Assembly: GCF_024808255.1 (NCBI RefSeq)
Contig: NZ_JANTYS010000016.1
Coordinates: 87,752 to 151,751, forward strand
From: Mucilaginibacter dorajii
GTDB taxonomy: Bacteria; Bacteroidota; Bacteroidia; Sphingobacteriales; Sphingobacteriaceae
Reading direction: 5' to 3'
Length of the DNA: 64,000 bases
How positions within the stretch are numbered: position 1 is the first letter of the stretch; the number at the start of each line of letters is the position of its first letter. Below the pieces are notes generated by a model, which did not search any database, was not told the DNA's origin, and saw only the letters and a list, made by a program, of their open reading frames with translations. Shown in pieces: positions 25,882 through 36,900 of the stretch. The translations under genes and the position numbers were made by a program.

Positions 25882-27063
25882 ATGAAAATCATTTTAATAT
25901 TAAGCCTGGTAATTGTTTTTTACACCTTTGCGGGATATGGCATGCTGCTTTACTTTATTATCAAAATAAAAAGAGCAGTACGCGGACCAAAAAAAGCCAT
26001 TGCCGAAGACCTGGATGCCCTGCCAACCTGCACACTTGTGGTAGCTGCTTATAACGAAGCCTACTTTATGAAAGAAAAGATAGAGAACACGTTGAAACTC
26101 AATTATCCGGCAGGGAAATTAAAGCTCCTCTTTATTACAGATGGTTCATCAGATAATACACCGAACATTATTGCCGAGTATCCACAGATAGAGCTGTTGC
26201 ACAAACCCGAACGTGCCGGCAAAATCGCGGCCGTACACCGTGCTATGGATTTTGTAACCACCGATGCCGTAGTTTTTACCGATGCCAATACTTTTTTAAA
26301 TAAAGATGCGCTGATAAAAATCTGTCGCCATTATGCTGATCCAAGTGTTGGTGCCGTAGCAGGCGAAAAACGGGTGCATTTTGATGAAAATGCAGATGCA
26401 AGCGCCGCTGGTGAAGGTTTTTACTGGAAGTATGAATCGGCTTTAAAAAAATGGGATTCAGAACTTTACTCGGTTGTTGGTGCCGCGGGCGAGTTGTTTA
26501 GTGTAAGGCGTTCACTTTATTTACCGGTACATGCTGATACCGTGCTGGATGATTTTATGATCTCGATGCTGATAGCCGAAAAAGGGTATCGCATTATTTA
26601 TGAACCAGAAGCATATGCTACCGAAACAGCATCAGAGAATGTAACTGAAGAGTTGAAACGCAAAATCAGGATAGCTGCCGGGGGGATTCAATCTATATTA
26701 AGATTAAAAAGTTTGTTCAACCCATTCCCCTACCCAATTTTATCCTTCCAATACATCAGCCACCGTGTTTTAAGATGGACTGTTACGCCTTTTTTGCTCA
26801 TCCTTTCATTTATATTAAATATAGCCATCGCTTTTGAGCCGAATGTCTCGGGTTGGCAGGCTTTATTAGCTGCTCAGGTATTTTTTTACCTATTGGCTTT
26901 GTTAGGTTATATTATGGAAAAACGACAATTACGCATTAAAGCGCTGTTTATCCCCTACTATTTTTGTGTAATGAATTATGCTGTTGTAGCCGGAATTACC
27001 AGGTATTTCACCACCACACAAAGCGCGGTTTGGGAAAAAGCCCAACGCAGGCAAATCACATAA
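25882..27063 (+). CDS. Membrane GT2 glycosyltransferase (BcsA/HasA-like layout)
   Basis: 393 residues. One N-terminal helix (1-28), a GT-A domain with LVVAAYNEAYFMKEKIENTL, ITDGSSDNTP, VFTDANT as acidic metal site and the ED-type VLDDFMIS, then RKIRIAAGG in the place of the Q/RxxRW motif, and three or four C-terminal helices. The enzyme probably extends the glycan at the inner membrane. No gap from the previous gene. A 225-base gap follows before the hybrid synthase. Confidence 0.85.
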   Translation: MKIILILSLVIVFYTFAGYGMLLYFIIKIKRAVRGPKKAIAEDLDALPTCTLVVAAYNEAYFMKEKIENTLKLNYPAGKLKLLFITDGSSDNTPNIIAEYPQIELLHKPERAGKIAAVHRAMDFVTTDAVVFTDANTFLNKDALIKICRHYADPSVGAVAGEKRVHFDENADASAAGEGFYWKYESALKKWDSELYSVVGAAGELFSVRRSLYLPVHADTVLDDFMISMLIAEKGYRIIYEPEAYATETASENVTEELKRKIRIAAGGIQSILRLKSLFNPFPYPILSFQYISHRVLRWTVTPFLLILSFILNIAIAFEPNVSGWQALLAAQVFFYLLALLGYIMEKRQLRIKALFIPYYFCVMNYAVVAGITRYFTTTQSAVWEKAQRRQIT

Positions 27064-27144
27064 ATAAAGTATTAGTTTAAACATTTAACATAACCTGGCC
27101 AATAATATTTACGTATAATTAACATGTAACAACATCGCTATTAT

Positions 27145-27159
27145 CGCAATGAAATTGCG
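27145..27159. promoter_or_regulatory. Small palindrome in the leader of the hybrid synthase gene
   Basis: CGCAAT-GAA-ATTGCG, a perfect 6-bp inverted repeat, in the 225-base gap before the largest gene. A second small palindrome GGTTA-AAA-TAACC lies at 27202-27214. This gap is the longest within the co-directional block and may hold an internal promoter. The binding factor is unknown and chance occurrence is possible. Confidence 0.3.
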
Positions 27160-27288
27160 TTTAAAGCCAATAGGAATATAAATTAATTGCTATCTTCAAC
27201 TGGTTAAAATAACCTGCAAAATTATTTTAAATACCCCTGTTACATAATAAGCAGGCCAGTAGAACCATAGCTAACCTCATCGAACTTA

Positions 27289-30200
27289 ATGAATATTAAT
27301 ACCGGAAGTGTAGTTGAAGAAGGTATCAATAGTACCACATATGTTCACCGGTTATTTGAGCAACAAGCGCAAATAACGCCCGGTGTTGTGGCTGTTACTT
27401 ATGGTAGCAGGCAACTCACGTACACCCATCTAAACCAACAGGCCAACAATCTTGCAGCTCTAATTTTAAAAAAATCCCCGCAATCAACCCTCATAGGTGT
27501 AAGTGCATTACGCAGTGTTGATACCATTGTAAGTGTGTTGGCTATCCTGAAGGCAGGTAAAGCCTATTTGCCCTTAGATGCCGGTTATCCTAAAGACAGG
27601 CTTGAACAAATCATTACCGATTCGGGCATCGATACCTGCCTGATCACAGAAGGCCAGAAATCACTTTTTGAATCGATGCCTATTGGGATCCTGTTATCAG
27701 ATAAAAAATATCCCGAATCAACAATACCATCGCCAACTAATAAACCCGATGGTGCTTATGTGCTGTATACATCCGGCTCAACAGGCACACCGAAAGGTGT
27801 TGTGATGGGCCATGCGGCATTGGCTAACCTGCTGTTATGGCAAAAGGAAAAATCAATCGCCACAACCGGCACAAACACGTTACAGTTTGCACCTTTAACT
27901 TTTGATGTATCGTTCCAGGAGATCTTTGCCACGCTAACTACAGGTGGCACTTTGGTATTGATTGATGAAGACCTACGCATTGACCCGGTTAAACTTTTAG
28001 ATTATATTGAACATCAATCCATAAACCGCATCTTTTTGCCTTTTGTGGTTTTACAATATTTAACAGAAGCAGCAATAGCTAATAAGCATATCCCCGCCTG
28101 TTTACAGGAGGTGATGACCGCGGGTGAACAGCTAAAAGTAACCCCACAGGTTACGGCTTTCTTTAAAGCATTGCCCGGCGCGGCATTGTACAATCAATAC
28201 GGCCCTACCGAAACCCATGTGGTTACCGAACTTAAGTTAAGTGGGGATGCTACTTTATGGTCGGCACTGCCTTCTATTGGAGTGCCGATAAGCCAAACAG
28301 ATATTATCATCCTTGATGAAAACCTCAAAGCAGTACCATACGGAGAAACCGGTGAGCTTTGTGTCGCGGGGATCAGCCTGGCTAATGGTTATCTGAATAA
28401 ACCCGAACTCACTGCCGAAAAATTCACTTTTTACCAGGAAACCGAAGAACATGCCACCCGCATATACCGCACCGGCGATTTGGCCCGCTACCTGCCCGAT
28501 GGTAACATCGAATACCTTGGCCGCAAAGATACCCAGGTAAAAATTCGTGGCAACCGTGTGGAATTGGGCGAGATAGAAGTATTGCTCAACAAGTTACAAA
28601 ACATCCAACAAGCGGTGGTTATTGCCCGCGAAGATGCCGCCGGGCAAAAGAGGCTTTTGGCTTATTTGGTATCATCATCAGACGACCAAAATACAGCCCC
28701 GGTACGTAAAAACATGGAGCAGCAACTGCCCGACTTTATGCTGCCATCGGCCTATGTTTGGCTAAAAGAATTACCTAAAACAACCAGTGGCAAGGTAGAT
28801 AGGAAAGCCCTGCCAAATCCAGGAATAGACAGACCTGAACTGGCAACTTTATACAAAGCACCGGCTACGCGGATAGAGAAAAACATTAGGGGTGTATGGT
28901 CGGCCTTATTGCAGATAGATAAGATTGGTATTGATGACGATTTTTTCCTGCTTGGCGGTAACTCATTACTCGCGCTTAAAACCGTTGCCACTTTAAAACA
29001 GGATTTAAATTTAGATGTACCCATTACTAAGTTATACCAATACCCAACCATTAGCGGCCTGGCTAACTTTTTAAGCGGATCAAATAAAACGGTCCCACTC
29101 CTTTCGATTAAAAAAAATAAAGATAATACCGGCAACCAGGATATAGCCATTATAGGTATGGCCGGTCGGTTCCCGGGTGCAAATACCATTGATGAGTTTT
29201 GGCAACTGCTGAGCGATGGTAAAGAAGGCATCAGCTTTTTTACTGCTGGTGAAATTGACAAATCGATTCCAATCAGTGTTAAAAATGATCCTTATTATGT
29301 AAAAGCAAGGGGCATTATTGATGGTGCTGATATGTTTGATGCCGGCTTTTTTGGTTTTAACCCACGCAATGCCGAATTGATGGATCCACAGCAACGCGTA
29401 TTTTTGGAGATAGCCTGGGAAGTATTGGAAAAAACAGGTTACTTACCTCAAAAATACAGCGGATTGGTAGGTGTATTTGCAGGTTGCGGTTACAATACCT
29501 ATTACAACAAAAATGTGCTCACCAATCCCGAAATAGTAGAGCGTACCGGGCATTTCCAGGTAAGGCTTTTAAATGAAAAGGATTATATAGCCACACGCAC
29601 GGCGTTCCAGTTAAATTTGGAAGGACCGGCAGTAGCTGTTTACGCGGCCTGTTCAACCTCATTGTTGGCAGTGACCCAAGCGGTGAGCAGTATTCGTAGC
29701 GGGCAATGCAGCGTAGCTATTGCCGGCGCGGCATCCATAACCTCACCCATAAACAGCGGGCATTTTTACGAAGAGGGCTCTATCATGAGTATAGATGGCC
29801 ATACCCGTACTTTTGACGCCGAAGCAACCGGCACCGTGTTTAGCGATGGTGCAGGCGTTGTACTATTAAAATCATTGGAAGATGCCAAACGCGATGGCGA
29901 TACCATTTACGCTGTAATTAAAGGCGTTGGCATTAATAACGATGGTGCAGCCAAAAGCAGCTTTAGCGGCCCAAGCGCGCATGGCCAGGCCGGTGCTATT
30001 GCCATGGCTATTGACGATGCCGGCATTGAAGCATCAACCATTAGCTATGTAGAAGCCCATGGCACGGCTACCCCATTAGGCGACCCTATCGAACTTGAAG
30101 GTCTTAACCTTGCTTTTGGCCAGCAGGATAAAACACAATTTTGCGCTATTGGCTCTGTCAAAAGTAATATGGGGCATTTAACTGCGGCATCGGGGGTGGC

Positions 30201-33200
30201 AGGGCTAATTAAAACAACTTTGGCTATGCGCAATAAGCAAATTCCGCCTTCGCTGTTTTATAACCAGATTAACCCGAATATCGCTATTACTGATAGTCCT
30301 TTTTACGTTAACAGTACATTAGCTAACTGGGATACTGACAGCATCAGGCGTGCCGGCATAAGCTCGTTTGGTGTTGGTGGCACCAATGTTCACGTGGTAT
30401 TGGAGGAGTTTGTAGCCGAACAAGCCGCTGCATCCGAAAGCAAACCGTTGAGCCTGATCACTTGGTCGGCCAAAACTGAGACGAGCTTAAATAATTACGC
30501 CAAAAAACTGGGTGCTTTTATCGAACAAAATAAAACCATTAATACTGGCGATATTGCTTATACCCTGCAAAGCACCCGTGCCGATTTTAACCTGCGTAGG
30601 TTTGTAATAGCCGCGGATAACGATGCTTTATTAAGTAAGTTAAACACACCCGAAGCAGAACCATCAGCATCAAAAAATTTGGCGACCAAGGCTTCCGAAG
30701 TTGTATTTATGTTTCCCGGCCAGGGTTCGCAATACCCGGGTATGGGATTGGAGCTTTATGAAACTGAGCCTATTTTTGCCGCCGCCGTTGATGAATGTAT
30801 CAGTCTGTTAAAGGGTACTGTACACGAAAACCTACTGGATATTATTTATCCTAAAGTTGCGGATACAGCATCTCCAGAAAAAATAAAACAAACTTTATAC
30901 GCCCAACCTGCCATATTTATTTTAGAATATGCCATGGCCAAATTATGGATAAGCTACGGTATTGAGCCGCAGATACTAACCGGTCACAGCATAGGCGAAT
31001 TTGTTGCGGCGCACCTGGCTGGTGTATTTAGCCTGGCCGATGCGGTAAAGCTGATCTCTGAAAGGGCCCGTTTGGTAAACAGCGTCGAACCCGGCAGCAT
31101 GTTATCTGTACGTTTGGAAGCATCCAAACTTGAAGCCCTTTTACCCGCAAAGCTATCTATAGCGGCTATTAACACCCGCAAACTTTGCGTGGTTGCCGGC
31201 CCTACAAACGTGATCAACTCCTTTGCCGAACAACTGGCCGGAGAAGGAATTCCGAGCAGATTATTACTAACCAGTCACGCGTTTCACTCGGCCATGATGG
31301 ATGGTATTGTTGGCGAATTTGAGGCGGTGGTAAGGTCAATCAAATTAAATATCCCAACCAAGCCCATCGTATCTACCGTTACCGGCAATTGGATGAGCGG
31401 TGCAGAGGCAACTGATTCAACTTATTGGTCGCAGCATCTGCGTAAAACCGTACGCTTTGCAAGCGCCTTAGATACCTTACAGGAAGATGAAGGTCGCCTT
31501 TACTTAGAAGCCGGACCAGGAAATATATTAGCAACCCTGGCAAGGCAACATGTTGCCGATAGAAATGTTACCGTTATATCGGGATTTGAAAAAAACGAAA
31601 CTAATGGTGAGTATTATCACGTATTAAAGGCACTGGGGCAACTGTGGTTAAATGGCATTGAACCGGCCTGGAAAGGCGTTTATGCCGGGCAACAACGCAA
31701 CAGGATAGATCTGCCAACTTATGCCTTTGATCATAAACGTTACTGGCTTGAACCTGCCGTAATACTGAATACCGTTGAAACTATTGCCAACGATACTGCA
31801 CCACAACCCCCAATTATGAGCACCCAAACAATGCAAACAAGAAAAGATCTGTTAATTAATAAACTAAGGGTGATATTTGAAGATGCATCAGGCATTGAAA
31901 TTGATGCCGCTGGCACGGGTGTAAATTTTATTGAAATAGGGTTTGATTCGCTATCCTTAACACAGATAGCTACTAACCTTAAAAAGCAGTTTAACGTTCC
32001 TATTACCTTCAGGAAACTTTTTGAAGAATACAACAGCCTTGTTTTGTTGGCCGGCTACCTGGATGCTAACCTACCTGCAGATGTGTTAAAACCGGAAGCT
32101 ATAGCTTCTGCTCCTATTACTGCAGCTTATCAGCCAACATTTGTCGCACCTGCGCCCTCAGGTAATGGCACAGTAACTAATAATAATGACCTGATCATCA
32201 ATTTAATATCGCAACAACTACAGTTATTAAACAGCCAATTGTCTTTTATACAAGGTGGCGGGGCCTTAGTACAGCAAGCAGCCCCCGCTCATTACAATGC
32301 CATCTCTCCTGCCATTACCCCGGCAAAAGCAAATCACCAGGGATTGGAATTGACACAGGAAGAACAAATAGAACTAAAAAAACCATTTGGAGCTACTGCC
32401 CGTATTGAAAAACAAACTTTAGAACTTGACGATAAGCAGACCGCATTTTTGGCTGACCTGACTATAAAATATAACGCCAAAACCAAAGGCAGCAAAGCCC
32501 AAACCCAAAAAGACCGGCCGTATATGGCCGATCCCCGGGTGGTAAGCGGTTTCCGTCCTTTAACTAAAGAGCTGGTTTATCCATTGGTGGTTAACCGCTC
32601 AAAAGGCAGTCATGTTTGGGATATTGATGGCAATGAATATGTAGATGCACTAAATGGATTTGGCTCAAACTTTTTGGGTTACCAGGCTGATCTACTAAAA
32701 AAAGCAGTACTTGAGCAGGTAGAAAAAGGTTATGAGATAGGCCCGCAACATGAATTGGCCGGCGATGTTTGTAAGCTGATCTGTGAGTTCACCAATTTTG
32801 ACCGTGCCGCGGTTTGTAATACAGGTTCCGAAGCGGTTTTAGGTGCTATGCGTATAGCGCGTACAGTAACCGGTCGTTCAACCATCGTGGCCTTCAGCGG
32901 ATCGTATCATGGTATTAATGACGAGGTGATTGTTCGCGGCACCAAAAAATTAAAGACTGTACCGGCAGCACCGGGAATCATGCCCGAGGTTGTGCAAAAT
33001 ATGCTGATCTTGGATTATGGTACCGAAGAAACACTTAAAATAATAGCCGAACGCGCCCATGAATTTGCAGCCGTATTGGTTGAACCAGTACAAAGCAGGC
33101 GACCAGAATTTCAGCCGGTAATGTTCCTTAAAAAACTGAGAGAGATCACCCAAAAATCCGAAACGGTTTTGATCTTTGATGAAGTGATCTCGGGTTTCAG

Positions 33201-33930
33201 GATGCATCCCGGTGGTGCTCAGGCTATGTTTGGCATTAAAGCCGATTTGGGTACTTATGGTAAAGTTATTGGCGGCGGTATGCCTATTGGCGCTATTGCC
33301 GGTATTAAAAAATATATGGACGCGCTTGACGGCGGTACCTGGCAATATGGCGATGATTCGCAGCCGGAAGCAGGTGTAACTTACTTTGCAGGCACTTTTG
33401 TACGCCATCCATTAGCCTTGGCTGCCGGTAAAGCCACTTTGCTTTATATGAAAGAGCGCGGTCCTGCATTACAAGAAGAGTTGAATGCCCGCACCAAACG
33501 TTTGAGCGATGCGCTGAATGTCATATGTGAACAGAAAGGTATCCCATTGTATTCACCTTCGTTCGGTTCATTATGGAAAATCAAATTCAAATATGAGCTG
33601 GCCTACGGCGAATTGTTGTTTACCTTAATGCGTTACAAAGGCATCCATATATGGGATTTGTTCCCATGTTTTATAACCGATGCACATACCGATGAAGAAA
33701 TAGACCAGATCATTACAGCCTTTAAGGAAAGTGTTGATGAGTTAATTGAAGCTGGTTTTATCCCGACTGCAAAACCTCAGAAAATTAATAATACACCAAT
33801 TGCCATACCTGCGGATCCCCCTATTCCTGGTGCCAAATTGGGTCGTGATAAAGACGGCAACCCCGGTTGGTTTGTTAGCGATAACAATAATCCCGGCAAA
33901 TTTTTACAGGTAAAAATAAGCAGTAACTAA
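27289..33930 (+). CDS. Hybrid NRPS-PKS: A-T-KS-AT-ACP-aminotransferase
   Basis: 2213 residues. Domains: adenylation about 20-510 (YTSGSTGTPKGV at 158), carrier Ser559 (LLGGNSL), ketosynthase about 617-1045 with Cys788 (YAACSTS) and histidines in EAHGTATPLGDP and KSNMGHL, acyltransferase about 1138-1420 with GHSIGEF and HAFHSAMM (malonyl type), ACP Ser1554 (IGFDSL), and a glutamate-1-semialdehyde-type aminotransferase about 1745-2165 with PLP lysine Lys1992 (TYGKVIGGGMP). The A-domain code reads D-V-Q-F-M-A-Q-V-V-K, nearest to proline codes. There is no ketoreductase. Expected chemistry: aminoacyl starter, malonyl extension, then conversion of the beta-ketone to a beta-amine, as in iturin/mycosubtilin-type aminotransferase modules. 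The final GRDKDGNPGWFV segment is the linker that normally leads into a condensation domain. Confidence 0.93.
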   Translation: MNINTGSVVEEGINSTTYVHRLFEQQAQITPGVVAVTYGSRQLTYTHLNQQANNLAALILKKSPQSTLIGVSALRSVDTIVSVLAILKAGKAYLPLDAGYPKDRLEQIITDSGIDTCLITEGQKSLFESMPIGILLSDKKYPESTIPSPTNKPDGAYVLYTSGSTGTPKGVVMGHAALANLLLWQKEKSIATTGTNTLQFAPLTFDVSFQEIFATLTTGGTLVLIDEDLRIDPVKLLDYIEHQSINRIFLPFVVLQYLTEAAIANKHIPACLQEVMTAGEQLKVTPQVTAFFKALPGAALYNQYGPTETHVVTELKLSGDATLWSALPSIGVPISQTDIIILDENLKAVPYGETGELCVAGISLANGYLNKPELTAEKFTFYQETEEHATRIYRTGDLARYLPDGNIEYLGRKDTQVKIRGNRVELGEIEVLLNKLQNIQQAVVIAREDAAGQKRLLAYLVSSSDDQNTAPVRKNMEQQLPDFMLPSAYVWLKELPKTTSGKVDRKALPNPGIDRPELATLYKAPATRIEKNIRGVWSALLQIDKIGIDDDFFLLGGNSLLALKTVATLKQDLNLDVPITKLYQYPTISGLANFLSGSNKTVPLLSIKKNKDNTGNQDIAIIGMAGRFPGANTIDEFWQLLSDGKEGISFFTAGEIDKSIPISVKNDPYYVKARGIIDGADMFDAGFFGFNPRNAELMDPQQRVFLEIAWEVLEKTGYLPQKYSGLVGVFAGCGYNTYYNKNVLTNPEIVERTGHFQVRLLNEKDYIATRTAFQLNLEGPAVAVYAACSTSLLAVTQAVSSIRSGQCSVAIAGAASITSPINSGHFYEEGSIMSIDGHTRTFDAEATGTVFSDGAGVVLLKSLEDAKRDGDTIYAVIKGVGINNDGAAKSSFSGPSAHGQAGAIAMAIDDAGIEASTISYVEAHGTATPLGDPIELEGLNLAFGQQDKTQFCAIGSVKSNMGHLTAASGVAGLIKTTLAMRNKQIPPSLFYNQINPNIAITDSPFYVNSTLANWDTDSIRRAGISSFGVGGTNVHVVLEEFVAEQAAASESKPLSLITWSAKTETSLNNYAKKLGAFIEQNKTINTGDIAYTLQSTRADFNLRRFVIAADNDALLSKLNTPEAEPSASKNLATKASEVVFMFPGQGSQYPGMGLELYETEPIFAAAVDECISLLKGTVHENLLDIIYPKVADTASPEKIKQTLYAQPAIFILEYAMAKLWISYGIEPQILTGHSIGEFVAAHLAGVFSLADAVKLISERARLVNSVEPGSMLSVRLEASKLEALLPAKLSIAAINTRKLCVVAGPTNVINSFAEQLAGEGIPSRLLLTSHAFHSAMMDGIVGEFEAVVRSIKLNIPTKPIVSTVTGNWMSGAEATDSTYWSQHLRKTVRFASALDTLQEDEGRLYLEAGPGNILATLARQHVADRNVTVISGFEKNETNGEYYHVLKALGQLWLNGIEPAWKGVYAGQQRNRIDLPTYAFDHKRYWLEPAVILNTVETIANDTAPQPPIMSTQTMQTRKDLLINKLRVIFEDASGIEIDAAGTGVNFIEIGFDSLSLTQIATNLKKQFNVPITFRKLFEEYNSLVLLAGYLDANLPADVLKPEAIASAPITAAYQPTFVAPAPSGNGTVTNNNDLIINLISQQLQLLNSQLSFIQGGGALVQQAAPAHYNAISPAITPAKANHQGLELTQEEQIELKKPFGATARIEKQTLELDDKQTAFLADLTIKYNAKTKGSKAQTQKDRPYMADPRVVSGFRPLTKELVYPLVVNRSKGSHVWDIDGNEYVDALNGFGSNFLGYQADLLKKAVLEQVEKGYEIGPQHELAGDVCKLICEFTNFDRAAVCNTGSEAVLGAMRIARTVTGRSTIVAFSGSYHGINDEVIVRGTKKLKTVPAAPGIMPEVVQNMLILDYGTEETLKIIAERAHEFAAVLVEPVQSRRPEFQPVMFLKKLREITQKSETVLIFDEVISGFRMHPGGAQAMFGIKADLGTYGKVIGGGMPIGAIAGIKKYMDALDGGTWQYGDDSQPEAGVTYFAGTFVRHPLALAAGKATLLYMKERGPALQEELNARTKRLSDALNVICEQKGIPLYSPSFGSLWKIKFKYELAYGELLFTLMRYKGIHIWDLFPCFITDAHTDEEIDQIITAFKESVDELIEAGFIPTAKPQKINNTPIAIPADPPIPGAKLGRDKDGNPGWFVSDNNNPGKFLQVKISSN

Positions 33931-33933
33931 ATT

Positions 33934-36900
33934 TTGGACACCTTATACACATATGATACAAGCCCGGTAGATTTTGACCCCTTTGCCGGCCCCGAACTGC
34001 AAATGGTTGCGCCTGCTACGGAATCGCAACTGGAAATCTGGACATCGTGCCTTATTGGCGGCGATGGTGCCAACTGTGCTTATAACGAATCGTTTTCGCT
34101 GCTGCTAAGCGGTGCCTTTAACCATACTGCAATGGTTAACGCGCTACAGGATCTTGCAAAACGCCACCAGGCCTTACGCTCATGCTTTAGTGCCGATGGC
34201 AAATACAGCTGCATTTACACCAACCTGCCACTTGACGTAGATTACCAGGACCTTGCCGAACAATCAGCAGACGATCTGCAACTTTTCATCAGCAACTTCA
34301 ACAAAGTTATTGCCTTAACCCCTTTTGATTTGGTTAACGGCCCGCTTTTTAAAGCAAGCCTGATTAAACTAAGCGAACATGAGCACTTGCTAACCCTGGT
34401 GGCCCATCATATTATTTGCGATGGATGGTCAATAGGGATCATGATGCAGGATCTGAGCAAGTTTTACTCAGCTTATGCCAAAGAAGAAACTATTATACTG
34501 CCCGATGCCCCCCTGTTTAGTGAATATGCTGCCGGGCAATTGGCGTATGAGCAAACTGCCGAATTTAAAGAGACTGAAAAATACTGGCTCAATGAATTTA
34601 AGGGCAGCGGTCATTATGTAAACCTGCCCGCAGATCTGCCTCGCCCCAGCGTGCGCACTTTTAAAAGTCATCGAGACGATTTTAATTTAGATCCTACGCT
34701 TACGCTCGGCTTAAAAAAATTGGGTAAAACCAACGGAACAAGTTTTGTTACTACGTTACTGGCCGCGTTTGAGATATTTTTACAACGCTTAACCGGGCAG
34801 GACGAGGTAATCTTAGGCTTACCCGCCGCCGGGCAATCAGCAACCGGTACATTCCGGCTTGTTGGCCACTGCGTTAACTTGTTAGCTTTACGTAGTCATC
34901 CCAAGGCCGATCAAACTTTCAGAAATTATTTAAAGATCAGAAATTCGTCAATACTGGATGCCTATGATCATCAGCTATATACTTTTGGCAGCCTGCTCAA
35001 AAAACTGAACATCGCCCGAGACGCTTCAAGGATTCCGCTGGTACCGGTGATGTTTAACATTGATATGGGCATGGATGATGATGTTGCTTTTTATGGATTA
35101 AAACATCATCTGCACAGTAATCCAAGGGAATTTGAAAACTTCGAGATCTTCGTAAACATTTCGGGGCGGGATGAAGCCCTGGTGTTAGAATGGTCATACA
35201 ATACCCAGCTTTTCCAGGCCTCAACCATCTTTAACATGATGGGCGAGTTTGAGTTTTTATTGAGGCAATTGATTGCAGATCCTGATACTTTATTGGGTAA
35301 TATTCCATTAAAAAATACTGATGTCCTTATCAGACAGCTTAACATCTGGAACAGTACCGAAGCTGCTTACGATAAAAACAAGCCTTTACACAAAGTAATA
35401 AGTGAGCATGTTGATGAGTTTGGCAATAATGTTGCCGTAAAATTCGGACAAAATACCTTAACTTATCAACAGCTTGATAGCAAAGCCAACCAATTTGCCA
35501 CACTCCTGATAAACCAAGGTGTTAAAAAAGGCGATAAAATAGCTTTTGCTGTTGATCGCGCTGCCGAAATGGTTGCCGTAATGCTGGGTATCATGAAAAC
35601 CGGGGCTATTTATATTCCACTTGATCCACAGTTTCCATTAGGCCGCATTAATTATATGCTGAGCGATTCGGCTGCTGTGGTGCTCATCGTTTCAAAAAAA
35701 CACAAAAACAGGTACCAGTCAAGCGCCAAAGAAATTGTATTGGAAGATGCCTGGGCATCACTTAACCAATACCCCGCTACCGATCCTGAAATTGATTTAA
35801 CCGGCGACGACCTGGTTTATATCTTGTACACGTCTGGTTCAACAGGCAACCCTAAAGGTGTACAAATAAACCATAGCGCCTTAATTAACTTTTTGTACAG
35901 CATGCAAAAAGTACCTGGTGTTAGCGCAGGTGATAAATTATTGGCTGTAACCACCATCAGCTTTGATATTTCGGGCCTCGAGTTATTTTTACCCCTCATT
36001 AGCGGCGCGCAGGTGATTATTGCCGATAGCGACACCGCCAAAGACGGGCGCGCGTTATTGGATATTATTAAAAACGAGAGTGTTACCATAATGCAAGCCA
36101 CACCTTATACCTGGCGCATTATGCTGGAAGCCGGTTGGGATAATTCAACGCCATTAAAAGTGTTATGTGGTGGCGAAGCCTTGCCTAAGGAACTCGCCGA
36201 GCGCGTGGTAAAACAAGCAGCAAGCCTTTGGAATGTGTATGGCCCAACAGAGACTACTATCTGGTCGACCATTAAAGAAATCAAAGCTGATGATGAGCTG
36301 ATCACAGTTGGTAGGCCTATTGATAATACATCCATCTATATTTTAGATAATTTTCAAAATCCCTTGCCCGCAGGCATCGAGGGGGAAATTTATATAGGCG
36401 GCGATGGCGTTGCCAAGGGCTACCTCAATCAGCCTGTGTTGACTATTGAAAAGTTTGTGAATGACCCCTTCCTGGCCATTCCTGGTGCAAAAATGTATCG
36501 CACAGGCGATATGGGCAGGTTTATGGCTAACGGCGAGATTGAATGTCTGGGTCGGATAGATTCACAGATCAAGATCCGTGGTTATCGTATAGAGGCCGGC
36601 GAAATTGAATACCACCTGGTAAACCAACATAATGTAAAGGAAGCCGTGGTTATAGCCCGGCCCGATAAATACGGTGTTGATAAACTGGTTGCCTTTATTG
36701 TAATTAAAGATGGCTACCAGGGCGAAAGCGATAGTGCACAAATTAAAGGCTGGCGGGCAGATTTACGATCATTACTACCAGACTACATGGTTCCCGATGA
36801 TTTCATCATTATACCGGCCATGCCATTAACGCCAAATGGTAAAATAGATAAAAAAGTTTTAGCCAATCAAAATACCAAACTTGCCGAAAGCATCAACCTG

